From: Candidatus Poribacteria bacterium | Lineage (GTDB): Bacteria; Poribacteria; WGA-4E; WGA-3G | Reading direction: 5' to 3' | Length of the DNA stretch: 49,136 nucleotides | Assembly: GCA_028821605.1 (NCBI GenBank) | Contig: JAPPFM010000046.1 | Span: 1-49,136 of the forward strand | Shown: piece by piece, positions 24,134 through 32,308 of the stretch | Layout of the letters: each line of letters begins with the position of its first letter | Numbering within the stretch: the first letter of the stretch is position 1 | Notes under the pieces: generated by a model | Told to the model about the DNA's origin: nothing | Database searches by the model: none | The model's input: only the letters and a program-made list of their open reading frames with translations | Translations under genes and position numbers: made by a program

Positions 24134-24769
24134 TCAAAGTCGATTACCCGCCCATAACGCCCCGCGTCGGATAACCGTTTGGAAACTCGGATTTTCAAGC
24201 ACTGCCATATCGTGTCCGAGTGCGAAGTAAAAGACCCTACCCTCACCATACGTATGATGGAACGCCATAACATGCGTTTCATCTTTCGTCTCGTCATAAG
24301 CATGCATCAGGTGGTGTGATGTGTCAGGATTGTGTTTAAGGTAGTAGAGTTCATCCATCACCCCAAAATCGGCTAACCCTTCGGTAATCGGATGTCCACT
24401 GTCACTCACATTCACCATGAAATCCATATACGGGCTGTGTCCATCGAAAAACCCGTTAAGCATACCGTGGTAGCCTTCGGACTCCCGAAACGAAGCAGCC
24501 GCGGTGTGCAATCCGAAAAATCCACCACCCGTCCTAATATAGTTGAGCAGACCTGCCTCTTGTGCCGCCGAAAGTTCTCCAACATCCGTATAGAAAAGCA
24601 CGGTGTCATACCCACTAAGTCCGTCAGCAAGCACATTGTAGTCTTGCGAGAAATCAGCTGCAACCTCGTCGGTATCGTTGAGCATTGATGTCAAGAACTG
24701 TCCGTTTCCCGCGTGATCGTGATAAATACCTTCTGTACCGACAAATACAAGCAATTTAAGTGTTTCCAT
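24134..24769 (-). CDS. ThuA domain protein
   Basis: 211 aa. The ThuA fold (class I amidotransferase-like) is seen in LKLLVFVGTEGIYHDHAG, YDTVLFYTDVGELSAAQEAGL, RTGGGFFGLHTAAASF near 80-97, and the closing MAFHHTYGEGRVFYFALGHD. Proteins of this family are found in trehalose and other sugar utilisation operons; their reaction is mostly unknown. The HTA position replaces the amidotransferase cysteine nucleophile. It lies 43 bp downstream of a zinc alcohol dehydrogenase on the same strand, so the two are probably one operon. Confidence 0.85.
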   Translation of the reverse strand: METLKLLVFVGTEGIYHDHAGNGQFLTSMLNDTDEVAADFSQDYNVLADGLSGYDTVLFYTDVGELSAAQEAGLLNYIRTGGGFFGLHTAAASFRESEGYHGMLNGFFDGHSPYMDFMVNVSDSGHPITEGLADFGVMDELYYLKHNPDTSHHLMHAYDETKDETHVMAFHHTYGEGRVFYFALGHDMAVLENPSFQTVIRRGALWAGNRL

Positions 24770-24790
24770 CTCTATCTTTAACCCTCTTTA

Positions 24791-24812
24791 ACTGATAACT
24801 GATAACTGACAA
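24791..24812. repeat. Short ACTGATAACT tandem run, fragment of a dispersed element
   Basis: ACTGATAACTGATAACTGAC between the ThuA and dehydrogenase genes repeats the exact 10-bp arm (ACTGATAACT) of the palindromic element in the leuA leader (36546-36555). It looks like a solo end of that family. Confidence 0.45.
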
Positions 24813-25844
24813 CTAATCGTTCGGTATCACGAGAACTTTAACAGATCCGTGTTCATCACGTCCAGCAGCGACAGCAAATGCCTCGTTAATATCGTCTAAG
24901 TCGAACCTATGCGTAATCAAGGGGTTCGGATCAAGTTTACCTGCGGCAAGCAAATCGATAGCGACTTGAAACTCTGTTTTCCCACCACGTCTCCCGTAAC
25001 AGAACGACCAGATGACCGTGAGTTCTCGACTCCGTGCGAACCGTTCTGAAAAGGTGAGTGGCGTACGATGACCACCGACCATACAGATGCGTCCGCGTTT
25101 CGCTGCAATCTCTGTTGCCTGTTCCAGTGTATTTGCGCTGCCACCCACTGCCTCAAAAACGACATCCGCACCTCTACCATCGCTCCAGTCTGTAATAGCC
25201 TCAACAGCATCTGTTTTATCCACATTAATAGGCACGGCTCCGACTGCTTCGTGGGCGATCTGTATCGGTCCGTCCGGCTTTCCGAGCATGGCGATAGAGG
25301 TTGCCCCTGCAATATCTGCGACTTGAGCAATTGTCAATCCGACTGGACCGCTTCCAATAATGGCGACGCGGTCTCCAGGCGATACCATTGCTCTGTTGAC
25401 CGCGTGGACTGCTACCGCGTAGACCTCTGCCAATGCCCCACCCTCAATGGAGACGCTTTCTGGTAATGAATACACATTTGCAGTACGCGCAACCATAAAT
25501 TCTGCAAAGCCGCCACCACCGTGTCGCAAATTCGCACAGATGTTATAGTAACCGTTATAGCATTCGGGACAGTTGTTACACGGACTAATCGGTTCAACCG
25601 CCACGCGCATCCCTTTTTTAGGTCCTGTAACGCCGCTGCCTATGTCGATGATCTCGCCTGTCAATTCGTGTCCACCGATACGTGGCGATAGGGGCTTTTC
25701 CGGTTGATGATGGTACCCGTGCAAATCGCTGCCACAGATTCCTGTCGCTTCTACTTGGACGAGTACCTGCCCCTCTTCAGGCGTTGGATCAGGTACCGTT
25801 TCAATCCTTATGTCTTTTCCGCCATAAAATTGTGCCGCTTTCAC
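24813..25844 (-). CDS. Zinc-binding alcohol dehydrogenase (sorbitol/threonine dehydrogenase type)
   Basis: 343 aa beginning at GTG 25844. GAGGAG lies about 7 nt before this GTG and the family N-terminus starts with MKAAQFYGGKDIRIE; the frame upstream to 25925 is not conserved. Catalytic zinc: C37 (GICGSDLHGY) and H59-E60 (GGHELTG). Structural zinc: C89, C92, C95, C103. Nucleotide site: IIGSGPVGLTIAQVADIAGA. It probably oxidises a polyol or sugar derivative with NAD. It is upstream of ThuA on the same strand and near a second zinc dehydrogenase (19968) to which it is only distantly similar. Confidence 0.88.
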   Translation of the reverse strand: MKAAQFYGGKDIRIETVPDPTPEEGQVLVQVEATGICGSDLHGYHHQPEKPLSPRIGGHELTGEIIDIGSGVTGPKKGMRVAVEPISPCNNCPECYNGYYNICANLRHGGGGFAEFMVARTANVYSLPESVSIEGGALAEVYAVAVHAVNRAMVSPGDRVAIIGSGPVGLTIAQVADIAGATSIAMLGKPDGPIQIAHEAVGAVPINVDKTDAVEAITDWSDGRGADVVFEAVGGSANTLEQATEIAAKRGRICMVGGHRTPLTFSERFARSRELTVIWSFCYGRRGGKTEFQVAIDLLAAGKLDPNPLITHRFDLDDINEAFAVAAGRDEHGSVKVLVIPND

Positions 25845-26012
25845 AGTAGTCTCCTCAAATGGTACAAATCTGTTTGAAATATAGCATACATCGGGAATTG
25901 TGTCAATCTCGATTTCGTTAACCATTCAGTTTCCCATCTTTTACGGCTACAGCACCCAATAGACATTTCTTGAAACTTAGACCTCTGCCCTGAAAGTAAC
26001 ATTAATTAACGC

Positions 26013-26041
26013 TTTACTTTTTAGCGTAAACATGCTATACT
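26013..26041 (+). promoter_or_regulatory. Candidate promoter for the BMP-protein/formate dehydrogenase run
   Basis: TTTACT (26013-26018), 17-bp spacer, TATACT (26036-26041), about 40 bp before the GTG at 26080. No other good promoter is seen before the formate dehydrogenase, so all three genes may share it. Confidence 0.5.
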
Positions 26042-26079
26042 GTTTCAAATATTCTTATGAAAGAAGGAGAAATTTTGAC

Positions 26080-27150
26080 GTGATACAAATATCTTATAAG
26101 TTACGAAATAATGTTGCAATCTATGGATTACACCTGTGTCTTTTCATCATTGGATTCATGCTGATCGGGAGTGCAAACCTTGAAGCAAAAGGGCATGAAA
26201 AATTTAAGGTCGCCATGCTGCTTCCGGGTTCAATTAGTGATGCGGGTTGGAACGCTTTAGCGTATGAGGGCCTTAAGGAAATTGAAAAACAACTCGGTGC
26301 GGAAATCAGCCACGCTGAGACCCGAACCCCGACAGATCAGGAAGAACAATTCCGCTCGTACGCACTCGACGGTTACCACATGGTGTTCGGACACGGATAT
26401 GAGTTTCAAGATCCTGCGAAAGCAGTCGCCCCGGATTTTCCTGAGACGATCTTCATTACGTCTTCCGGCGGCACTATCACCGACAACATTTCACCCGTCA
26501 ATTTTCGTGTTGAGCAGGCTGCCTATCTGTTAGGCATAATCGCAGGTATGATGACCAACACAAATAAACTTGGGGTCATGGGCGGACAGAACATCCCATC
26601 TGTTAACAGCACGTTTATGGCGTTTGAAGGGGGCGCAAAAAGTGTTAACCCTGATGCAGAGGTATCTTGGGTATACGTCGGAAATTGGGAGGACATCGGC
26701 AAAGGCAAGGAGCTCGCACTCGCACAGATTAGCGAAGGCGTTGACTTTATTTTTCCCAATGCTGACGCAGCTGGACTCGGTGCCTATGAAGCCGCTGAGA
26801 TTTTTAATAAATCTGAAACCGCCCAAAAAGAGGAAAGAATGGTATACACCTTCGGGGCAAACCGAGATAAAAGCGATATATCTCCAACTGTGATTGCAAA
26901 CGCAGTAATTACACCGAACGCATTTGTGAAGATCGCCAAGATCATTAAAGAAGGCAAGTTTAAACCGCAAATCTATACCTTCAACATGCTAACCGACGAA
27001 GCGATCACGCTTACCTACAGTCCTACATTGAAAAGTAAGGTACCGGAAGCGGTGCAAAAAGCCGTCGAAGATGCCAAAGCCAAAATCCTCGCAGGTGAGT
27101 TGAAGGTGCCACAAATTGACTTCTCCGAAAAGGAAGACGACAAAGATTGA
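26080..27150 (+). CDS. BMP/PnrA-family substrate-binding protein, first of a tandem pair
   Basis: 356 aa starting at GTG 26080 (AAGGAG 10 nt upstream); the start is fixed by alignment with the paralogue that follows, which also uses GTG. Signal-like segment AIYGLHLCLFIIGFMLIGSANLEA, then the BMP-lipoprotein fold: FKVAMLLPGSISDAGWNALAY, a FGHGYEFQDPAKAVAPDFP segment, NFRVEQAAYLLGIIAGMMT, NSTFMAFEGGAKSVNP, and EGVDFIFPNADAAGLG. BMP proteins are the binding part of nucleoside-type ABC importers, but no ATPase or permease is nearby. The lipobox cysteine present in the paralogue is missing here, so this copy may be released into the periplasm. Confidence 0.85.
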   Translation: MIQISYKLRNNVAIYGLHLCLFIIGFMLIGSANLEAKGHEKFKVAMLLPGSISDAGWNALAYEGLKEIEKQLGAEISHAETRTPTDQEEQFRSYALDGYHMVFGHGYEFQDPAKAVAPDFPETIFITSSGGTITDNISPVNFRVEQAAYLLGIIAGMMTNTNKLGVMGGQNIPSVNSTFMAFEGGAKSVNPDAEVSWVYVGNWEDIGKGKELALAQISEGVDFIFPNADAAGLGAYEAAEIFNKSETAQKEERMVYTFGANRDKSDISPTVIANAVITPNAFVKIAKIIKEGKFKPQIYTFNMLTDEAITLTYSPTLKSKVPEAVQKAVEDAKAKILAGELKVPQIDFSEKEDDKD

Positions 27151-27220
27151 CATATTCTTCTAAACCGTGTGTTGCTAACGTGTTTTTTAAGCGCGCCAGC
27201 AAATACGAAGGAGGATTTGC

Positions 27221-28294
27221 GTGAAACATATATCTTGCAAATCGAGATATGGCATTGCAATCTATACCCTACATTTGTGTCTCTTCGCAATCGGATTCAT
27301 GTTAGGTTGTGAGCGGCTTCAGGATAGCAGCAAAATTATCCACGCGCCAGAATCGGGAACGTTCAAGGTAGGTATGCTTCTGCCAGGTTCCATTAGCGAT
27401 CAAGGATGGAATGCCTTGGCACACGACGGATTAAAAGCGATTGAAACGGAGTTAGGAGCGGAAATCAGTTACGTTGAAAGTTTAACTCCCTCGGATTGGG
27501 AGGCGGATTTTCGCTCCTATGCGATGCAAGGATACCATCTCATCTTCGGGCATGGCTACGAATATCAGGAAGCAGCCATAGCAGTTGCACAAGACTACCC
27601 TGAAATCATCTTTATCACGTCTGCCGGAGCGAGTGGGGCTATTCGCGAGAACGTCTCACCGATCGTCTTTCGGCTTGAACAAGCTACGTATCTTTTGGGA
27701 ATGATAGCCGGTATGATGACCGCAACAGACAAGATCGGTATTATCGGTGGGCAGGAACTTCCGTCCGGTAATAGCACGTTTATGGCGTTTGAAGGGGGTG
27801 TGAAAAGCGTTAACCCTGACACTGTCGTGCAACGCGCCTATGTGGGGGACTGGGAAAATATTGCCAAGGCAAGGGAACTGGCACTTGCACAGATTAATGA
27901 AGGTGTTGACTTTATTTTTCACAATGCGAATGAGGCTGGAATCGGTGTGTTTGAAGCAGTCGTCTTGGCGCAAGACGCTGGCAAGACCGTCTATGCATTC
28001 GGTGCCAACCGAGATCAAACCGCTGTCTCTCCTCGTGCAGTGCTCGCCAATGCTATGATTACACCGAGAGCCTACATACAACTCGCGACAGCTGTCAAGG
28101 AAGGGACTTTTGAACCCAAAGTCTATGTTTTCACAATGACAACTGACGGCGCAATCGCTTTGACCTATAACCCAGCACTGAGGGATCAGGTACCCGAAGA
28201 GGTACAGCAAAAGATTGAAGAAGCGAGACAGCAAATTCTCGCTGGCACATTAGAAGTCCCGCAAATTGATTTCACCGCAATGTCTGAAGAATAG
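27221..28294 (+). CDS. BMP/PnrA-family lipoprotein, second of a tandem pair
   Basis: 357 aa; GTG start with GAAGGAGG 6 nt upstream. Signal ends in a lipobox (IGFMLGC), so it is lipid-anchored. The body is colinear with the upstream copy (FKVGMLLPGSISDQGWNALA, FGHGYEYQEAAIAVAQDYP, VFRLEQATYLLGMIAGMMT, GNSTFMAFEGGVKSVNPD, FGANRDQTAVSP), clearly a tandem duplicate that has since diverged. The ligand is unknown; the family binds nucleosides or related small molecules. The formate dehydrogenase ATG lies 40 bp past its stop, so the genes are probably one operon, an arrangement whose meaning is not obvious. Confidence 0.87.
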   Translation: MKHISCKSRYGIAIYTLHLCLFAIGFMLGCERLQDSSKIIHAPESGTFKVGMLLPGSISDQGWNALAHDGLKAIETELGAEISYVESLTPSDWEADFRSYAMQGYHLIFGHGYEYQEAAIAVAQDYPEIIFITSAGASGAIRENVSPIVFRLEQATYLLGMIAGMMTATDKIGIIGGQELPSGNSTFMAFEGGVKSVNPDTVVQRAYVGDWENIAKARELALAQINEGVDFIFHNANEAGIGVFEAVVLAQDAGKTVYAFGANRDQTAVSPRAVLANAMITPRAYIQLATAVKEGTFEPKVYVFTMTTDGAIALTYNPALRDQVPEEVQQKIEEARQQILAGTLEVPQIDFTAMSEE

Positions 28295-28334
28295 GCTCTG
28301 CAAGATATGGAAATCTGTGTTTGGAGCATACATC

Positions 28335-31049
28335 ATGACGCATAAGATGGAAATTGACGGTATTGAAGTTGCTTTTTCCGAGGGTGAAACGATCCTTGAG
28401 GTCGCAGAACGTCATCAAAAAGAGATTCCAACGCTCTGCTACGACCCAAGGCTTGAGCCTTTCGGTGGATGTCGCCTTTGCATTGTCGAGTTAGAAGGTG
28501 CGCGAAATCCGGTCGCATCTTGCACAACGAAAGCAACAGCAGGGATGGTTGTCCGAACAACAACTGATACAATAGAGGCATACCGGAAGACGCTGCTGGA
28601 AATGGTTGTTAGCGAGAATCGTGAAGTCCATGTGTCACCGTTGCGCGGTTATGCATCTGGTGAACTCGCGGACCTCCGCGACAGATACGGCGTTAACGGT
28701 ACGAGCATAACAGGCGCAACATCAGGCACGAGCAAGACTGATGACAATCCATTCATTCTCAGAGATTACGAACTTTGTATCTCTTGTTATCGGTGCGTCC
28801 GTGTCTGTGCCGAACAAGAGGGGGACCATGCCATCAACGTCATGGACCGCGGTTTCCATACACAGATTACGACGGAGTTTGATGGCCTCCTTAAGGACTC
28901 TGCCTGCACCTTCTGCGGACAATGTATCCAAACCTGTCCGACCGGGGCACTTGCCGACAAGAAAGCACTCCGTGCAATTGACGTGGTAGCCGACGACGAC
29001 ACACTTGACAAAACACGCACCATTTGTCCCTACTGCGGTGTTGGGTGTTCCGTTGATATACTAACGAAAAACGAAAAGATCGTCGGCATTCATCCCGCAA
29101 TGGACGGACCTGCAAATCAAGGCGCGCTCTGTGTCAAAGGACAGTTCGCTTACGATTTCGTTCAACATCCCGACCGGCTGAAAACCCCGCTCATCCGTGG
29201 CGACGATGGCGAACTCCACGAAACCACATGGGAAGAGGCACTCGACAGAGTCGCCGAAGGGTTTCGGAACGTCCATGCTGAACACGGGAGGCATAGCATC
29301 TACGGGATTGCTTCTGGACGCGCACCCAGTGAAGCGGCGTATCTCATGCAGAAGTTTATCCGTACAGGGTTCGGGACGAATTACATTGACAATTGCAGCC
29401 GTGCCTGACACGCCCCGACCGTTGCCGGTCTGGCAGCGACAATCGGACGTGGAGCGATGTCTAATCCACTCGTTGACATGCAAAAGCCGGATGTGATTTT
29501 CTGTATCGGCACGAATATGACGGAATGCCACCCTGTTGCAGCGACGGGGCTTAAGAAGGCAGTCGCCCGCGGTGCGAAACTTATCGTCGCTGATCCGAGG
29601 CGTATCGACTTAGCGGAGATGTCTCATCTCTATCTGCCACTCCGCGTCGGTTCGGACACCGCCCTGCTTCTCGGTATAGCACACGTGATCGCCCGCGAAG
29701 GCTTGATTGACGAAAACTTCATCGAAAACCGAACGACAGGATTTGATGACTTCTTTGAACATATCAGCGAATGGACACCAGAGTGGGCAGAAACGATCAC
29801 AGGGGTGCCAGCGAAAGACATTGAAACGGCGGCTTTGTGGTACGGCACTGCGAACAGAGGTGCGATCTACTATACACTCGGAATTACGGAACATATCTGT
29901 GGCGTTGAGAATGTCCAGAGTTTGTGCAACCTTGCACTGATGACGGGTAATGTCGGACGAGAAGGAACAGGTATCAACCCGATGCGTGGGCAGAATAACA
30001 TCCAAGGCGCAGGGGACAGCGGCGCACTGCCAAACAATTATCCGGGTTTTCAAGCCGTCACGGAGCCAGAGCATCAGGCGAAGTTCAAAGCGGCTTATGG
30101 CAGAGAGGTTGACTTAGAGAAGGGCATTACCAAAGTCACTGCCTTGGAGCTCTGCGGTGACAGCATTCACGCAATGCTCATTGACGGTGAAAACACACTG
30201 CTTTCTGATCCAGATCGAGAGCACTGTGAACACGCGCTCCGTTCGTTGGAGCATCTCGTGGTTATTGACATTTTCCTCACCGAAACTGCCGAACTCGCCG
30301 ATGTGGTGCTGCCCGCGACCGCATGGGGTGAAACGGACGGGATCTGCACGAATACTGAGCGTCGTGTCCAACGGATGCGCGCCGCAGTTCCACCACCCGG
30401 TGAAGCGAAACCGGATTGGTGGATCATCTGTCAAATCGCACAACGCCTCGGTTTTAAAGGTTTTGATTTCGATACACCGAAACCGATCTTTAACGAACTC
30501 TGTCAACTTTCACCGATTTATGCTGGATTAGATTGGGAACGCATTGACAAGGGTGCCACGGATATCTTAAACAATCAGTGGCCCGTACCACATAAGGAAC
30601 ATCCGGGCACGCCGCGGTTACACGAAGAAACGTTCACAAACGGACGTGGTATCTTCTCCAATGTGCATTACCGGGATCCTGCTGAGACGATCAGCGAAGA
30701 GTTTCCAGTCTGGCTCACGACAGGGAGACGCTTGCAATCTTATCATACCCGTACACAGACAGGCAGAGCACAAGGGATCGACTACCTCCTATCAGAAGAA
30801 TCACTAGAAGTTAACCCGACTGACATCAAGAAATGGGACTTAACGGATGGAGAATGGTGTAAAATGAGTAGTGCACGCGGGAGTATCACGATCAAAGTAA
30901 AATCAACGAACCGTTCGCCGAGCGGGACCGTTTTCGCCAGTTTTAGCTTTGCAGATGTCCCTGTCAATCTATTGACAGGTTCTGGTTATGATCCGATTAC
31001 GCACACGGCGGAATTAAAAGTGTGTCCGGTGCGGTTGGAGCCACTTTAG
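28335..31049 (+). CDS. fdhA: Selenocysteine-containing formate dehydrogenase catalytic subunit
   Basis: 904 aa if the UGA at 29406-29408 is read as selenocysteine (residue 358). The frame continues unchanged across it: NCSRA-U-HAPTVAGLAATIG matches the active site RV-U-HGPSVAGL of E. coli FdhF, and GAMSNPL follows. N-terminus: [2Fe-2S] cysteines 35, 46, 49, 63; two ferredoxin-type [4Fe-4S] sets 148/151/154/158 and 191/194/197/201; the Mo/W-domain cluster 231/234/238/266 (CPYCGVGC). After Sec come the molybdopterin domains, ending with PVWLTTGRRLQSYHTRTQTG. It oxidises formate to CO2 at a bis-MGD molybdenum or tungsten centre. The NuoG-like N-terminus suggests a soluble, NAD- or ferredoxin-linked enzyme, but no partner subunit lies in the window. 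ATG 28335 has GGAG 8 nt upstream. Gene callers unaware of Sec will split it at 29408/29457. Confidence 0.92.
29406..29451 (+). promoter_or_regulatory. Sec UGA codon and bacterial SECIS hairpin
   Basis: UGA at 29406-29408 is followed by a hairpin: CACG (29409-12) with CGTG (29448-51), CCGA (29415-18) with TCGG (29443-46), and GTTGCC (29421-26) with GGCAGC (29432-37) closing a GGTCT loop. The GGTCT loop starts 18 nt after the UGA, as in E. coli fdhF, where the sequence around it (GTTGC.GGTCTG) is nearly the same. SelB recognises such apical loops. Confidence 0.88.
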
Positions 31050-31062
31050 TGGGTTTTCAGTT

Positions 31063-31136
31063 TTAACCATCAACTCGTGCTTTAACATTTATAACGGAGG
31101 GTTTTTGCTTGGGTGTTTCCTCGCGTTGATGGTTAA
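31063..31136 (+). terminator. Long hairpin after the formate dehydrogenase, member of a repeat family
   Basis: TTAACCATCAAC (31063-31074) is perfectly inverted at 31125-31136. The loop carries TTTTGCTTGGGTGTTTC (31103-31119), the reverse complement of the core at 4644 and 12944 with one change. Only 14 nt separate it from the stop, so it probably ends or stabilises the transcript, though no T-run follows. Confidence 0.5.
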
Positions 31137-31253
31137 GGTTAAGATCCGTTTAGGACAGAACCGAATTAAATTCTAAAATCTTCATTTAAGCAAGTTTAAG
31201 TGAAATTGTAAAAAATGTTCGCTTCATCGGGCGAATTCGAGGTAGATAATATT

Positions 31254-31652
31254 ATGAAAATTAGAGTAACCGCCATTTTCGTTAAAGATCAGGAAAGTGC
31301 CCTAAAGTTTTATACTGAAAAATTGGGATTTGTCAAGAAGAGGGACATTCCCTTAGAAAATGGGGACAGATGGCTTACGGTAGTATCAAAAGAAGAACAA
31401 GACGGACCTGAACTTTTATTAGAACCATTATCTGATAACCATTTTAAACCCGCCGAAACGTATCAAAAAGCTGTATTTGATGCAGGGCTTCCATATACTC
31501 AATTCAGTGTAGGAAACGTTCAGAAAGAATATGAGCGATTAATCAACCTTGGAGTCGAATTCAGTGTAGAACCTACTGATATAGGAACAACAATTTTTGC
31601 TGTTTTCGATGATACTTGCGGAAATAATATTCAGATCGTAGACATTGAGTGA
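31254..31652 (+). CDS. VOC (glyoxalase/bleomycin-resistance fold) family protein
   Basis: 132 aa from ATG 31254; the frame starts earlier (31215) but the family begins at MKIRVTAIFVKDQESALKFY. Two beta-alpha-beta-beta-beta halves: FVKDQESALKFYTEKLGFVKKRD then YTQFSVGNVQKEYERLINLGVEFSVEP ending in FDDTCGNNIQIVDIE. The E in NIQIVDIE-type ends and the early polar position are usual metal ligands. Reaction unknown; many such proteins handle electrophiles or antibiotics. Codon use looks more AT-rich than the surrounding genes, which may mean recent arrival. Confidence 0.8.
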   Translation: MKIRVTAIFVKDQESALKFYTEKLGFVKKRDIPLENGDRWLTVVSKEEQDGPELLLEPLSDNHFKPAETYQKAVFDAGLPYTQFSVGNVQKEYERLINLGVEFSVEPTDIGTTIFAVFDDTCGNNIQIVDIE

Positions 31653-31664
31653 GGGTGGTTCATT

Positions 31665-31694
31665 TTGATATGAGGCGTGAGTGCAGGATATAAT
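31665..31694 (+). promoter_or_regulatory. Candidate promoter for the small cupin gene
   Basis: TTGATA (31665-31670), 18-bp spacer, TATAAT (31689-31694); ATG at 31757. A second TATAAT at 31706 lacks a -35. Confidence 0.4.
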
Positions 31695-31756
31695 TTCAGA
31701 AATGGTATAATATCCACAGAAATCTCTCACCAATAAACCAACCAAGGAGATGCTTC

Positions 31757-32062
31757 ATGAATTGGAAATCGCGCTGGTCAGAACAGCATGCGGACGCTGA
31801 CGCTTTAAAGCAACAGCTGCAATCCGAAGGCTTCAATGCTTATGAATGGACAGGTCGTCCGGGTGGTGCTTACCTTGATTATATCCATACCCAAGATGAA
31901 GTTGTCTGTGTCCTGTCTGGCACCGCTGACGTGAAGGTTGCCGATGAACAGGGTACCGTTGAAGTTGGTGACCGGATAGACGTTCCTGCAAATACCTATC
32001 ATTCGATCACCGTCACGAGTCAAGAACCCTTGGTCGTCCTGACGGGAATGCGAAGAACTTAG
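31757..32062 (+). CDS. Small cupin-domain protein
   Basis: 101 aa; AAGGAG 8 nt before the ATG. A single beta-barrel: YIHTQDEVVCVLSGTADVKV gives the first cupin motif with H-x4-E spacing (H44, E48 region), and VEVGDRIDVPANTYHSITV gives the second with a terminal His. A metal site is therefore likely. Substrate unknown. It stands alone between a VOC gene and a nuclease remnant. Confidence 0.8.
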   Translation: MNWKSRWSEQHADADALKQQLQSEGFNAYEWTGRPGGAYLDYIHTQDEVVCVLSGTADVKVADEQGTVEVGDRIDVPANTYHSITVTSQEPLVVLTGMRRT

Positions 32063-32097
32063 AATGGAACACACGCTAACAAGACACACCGTAATAA

Positions 32098-32295
32098 GGT
32101 ATTGAACAAGGTGAAACCCAGGCGAAACAGGCAGCAGTGCTCAAGCTCCTGCAGTTCCGATTTAATGACGTTCCAGAATCGGTTGCGAATCAGGTAGCCT
32201 CAATACGAAGCGTCTCGCGTCTTGATTCACTCTTTGAAGAAGTCTGGGAAGCCACTACACTTGATGAGATTGATTGGCAGAAACGCAACAAGTAG
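32098..32295 (+). pseudogene. C-terminal remnant of an Rpn/DUF4351-type nuclease-transposase protein
   Basis: An open frame without a start encodes EQGETQAKQAAVLKLLQFRF...NDVPESV, then VSRLDSLFEEVWEATTLDEIDW, the C-terminal pattern of the Rpn/PD-(D/E)XK transposase-like family (Q-rich repeat, then a helical domain). A stop at 32095 closes the frame upstream and no N-terminal nuclease part is found, so it is a relic. It ends at TAG 32293, 14 bp before the aminopeptidase start. Too short for standard ORF listing; identification rests on the pattern. Confidence 0.55.
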
Positions 32296-32308
32296 AAAAG
32301 GAGTATTT

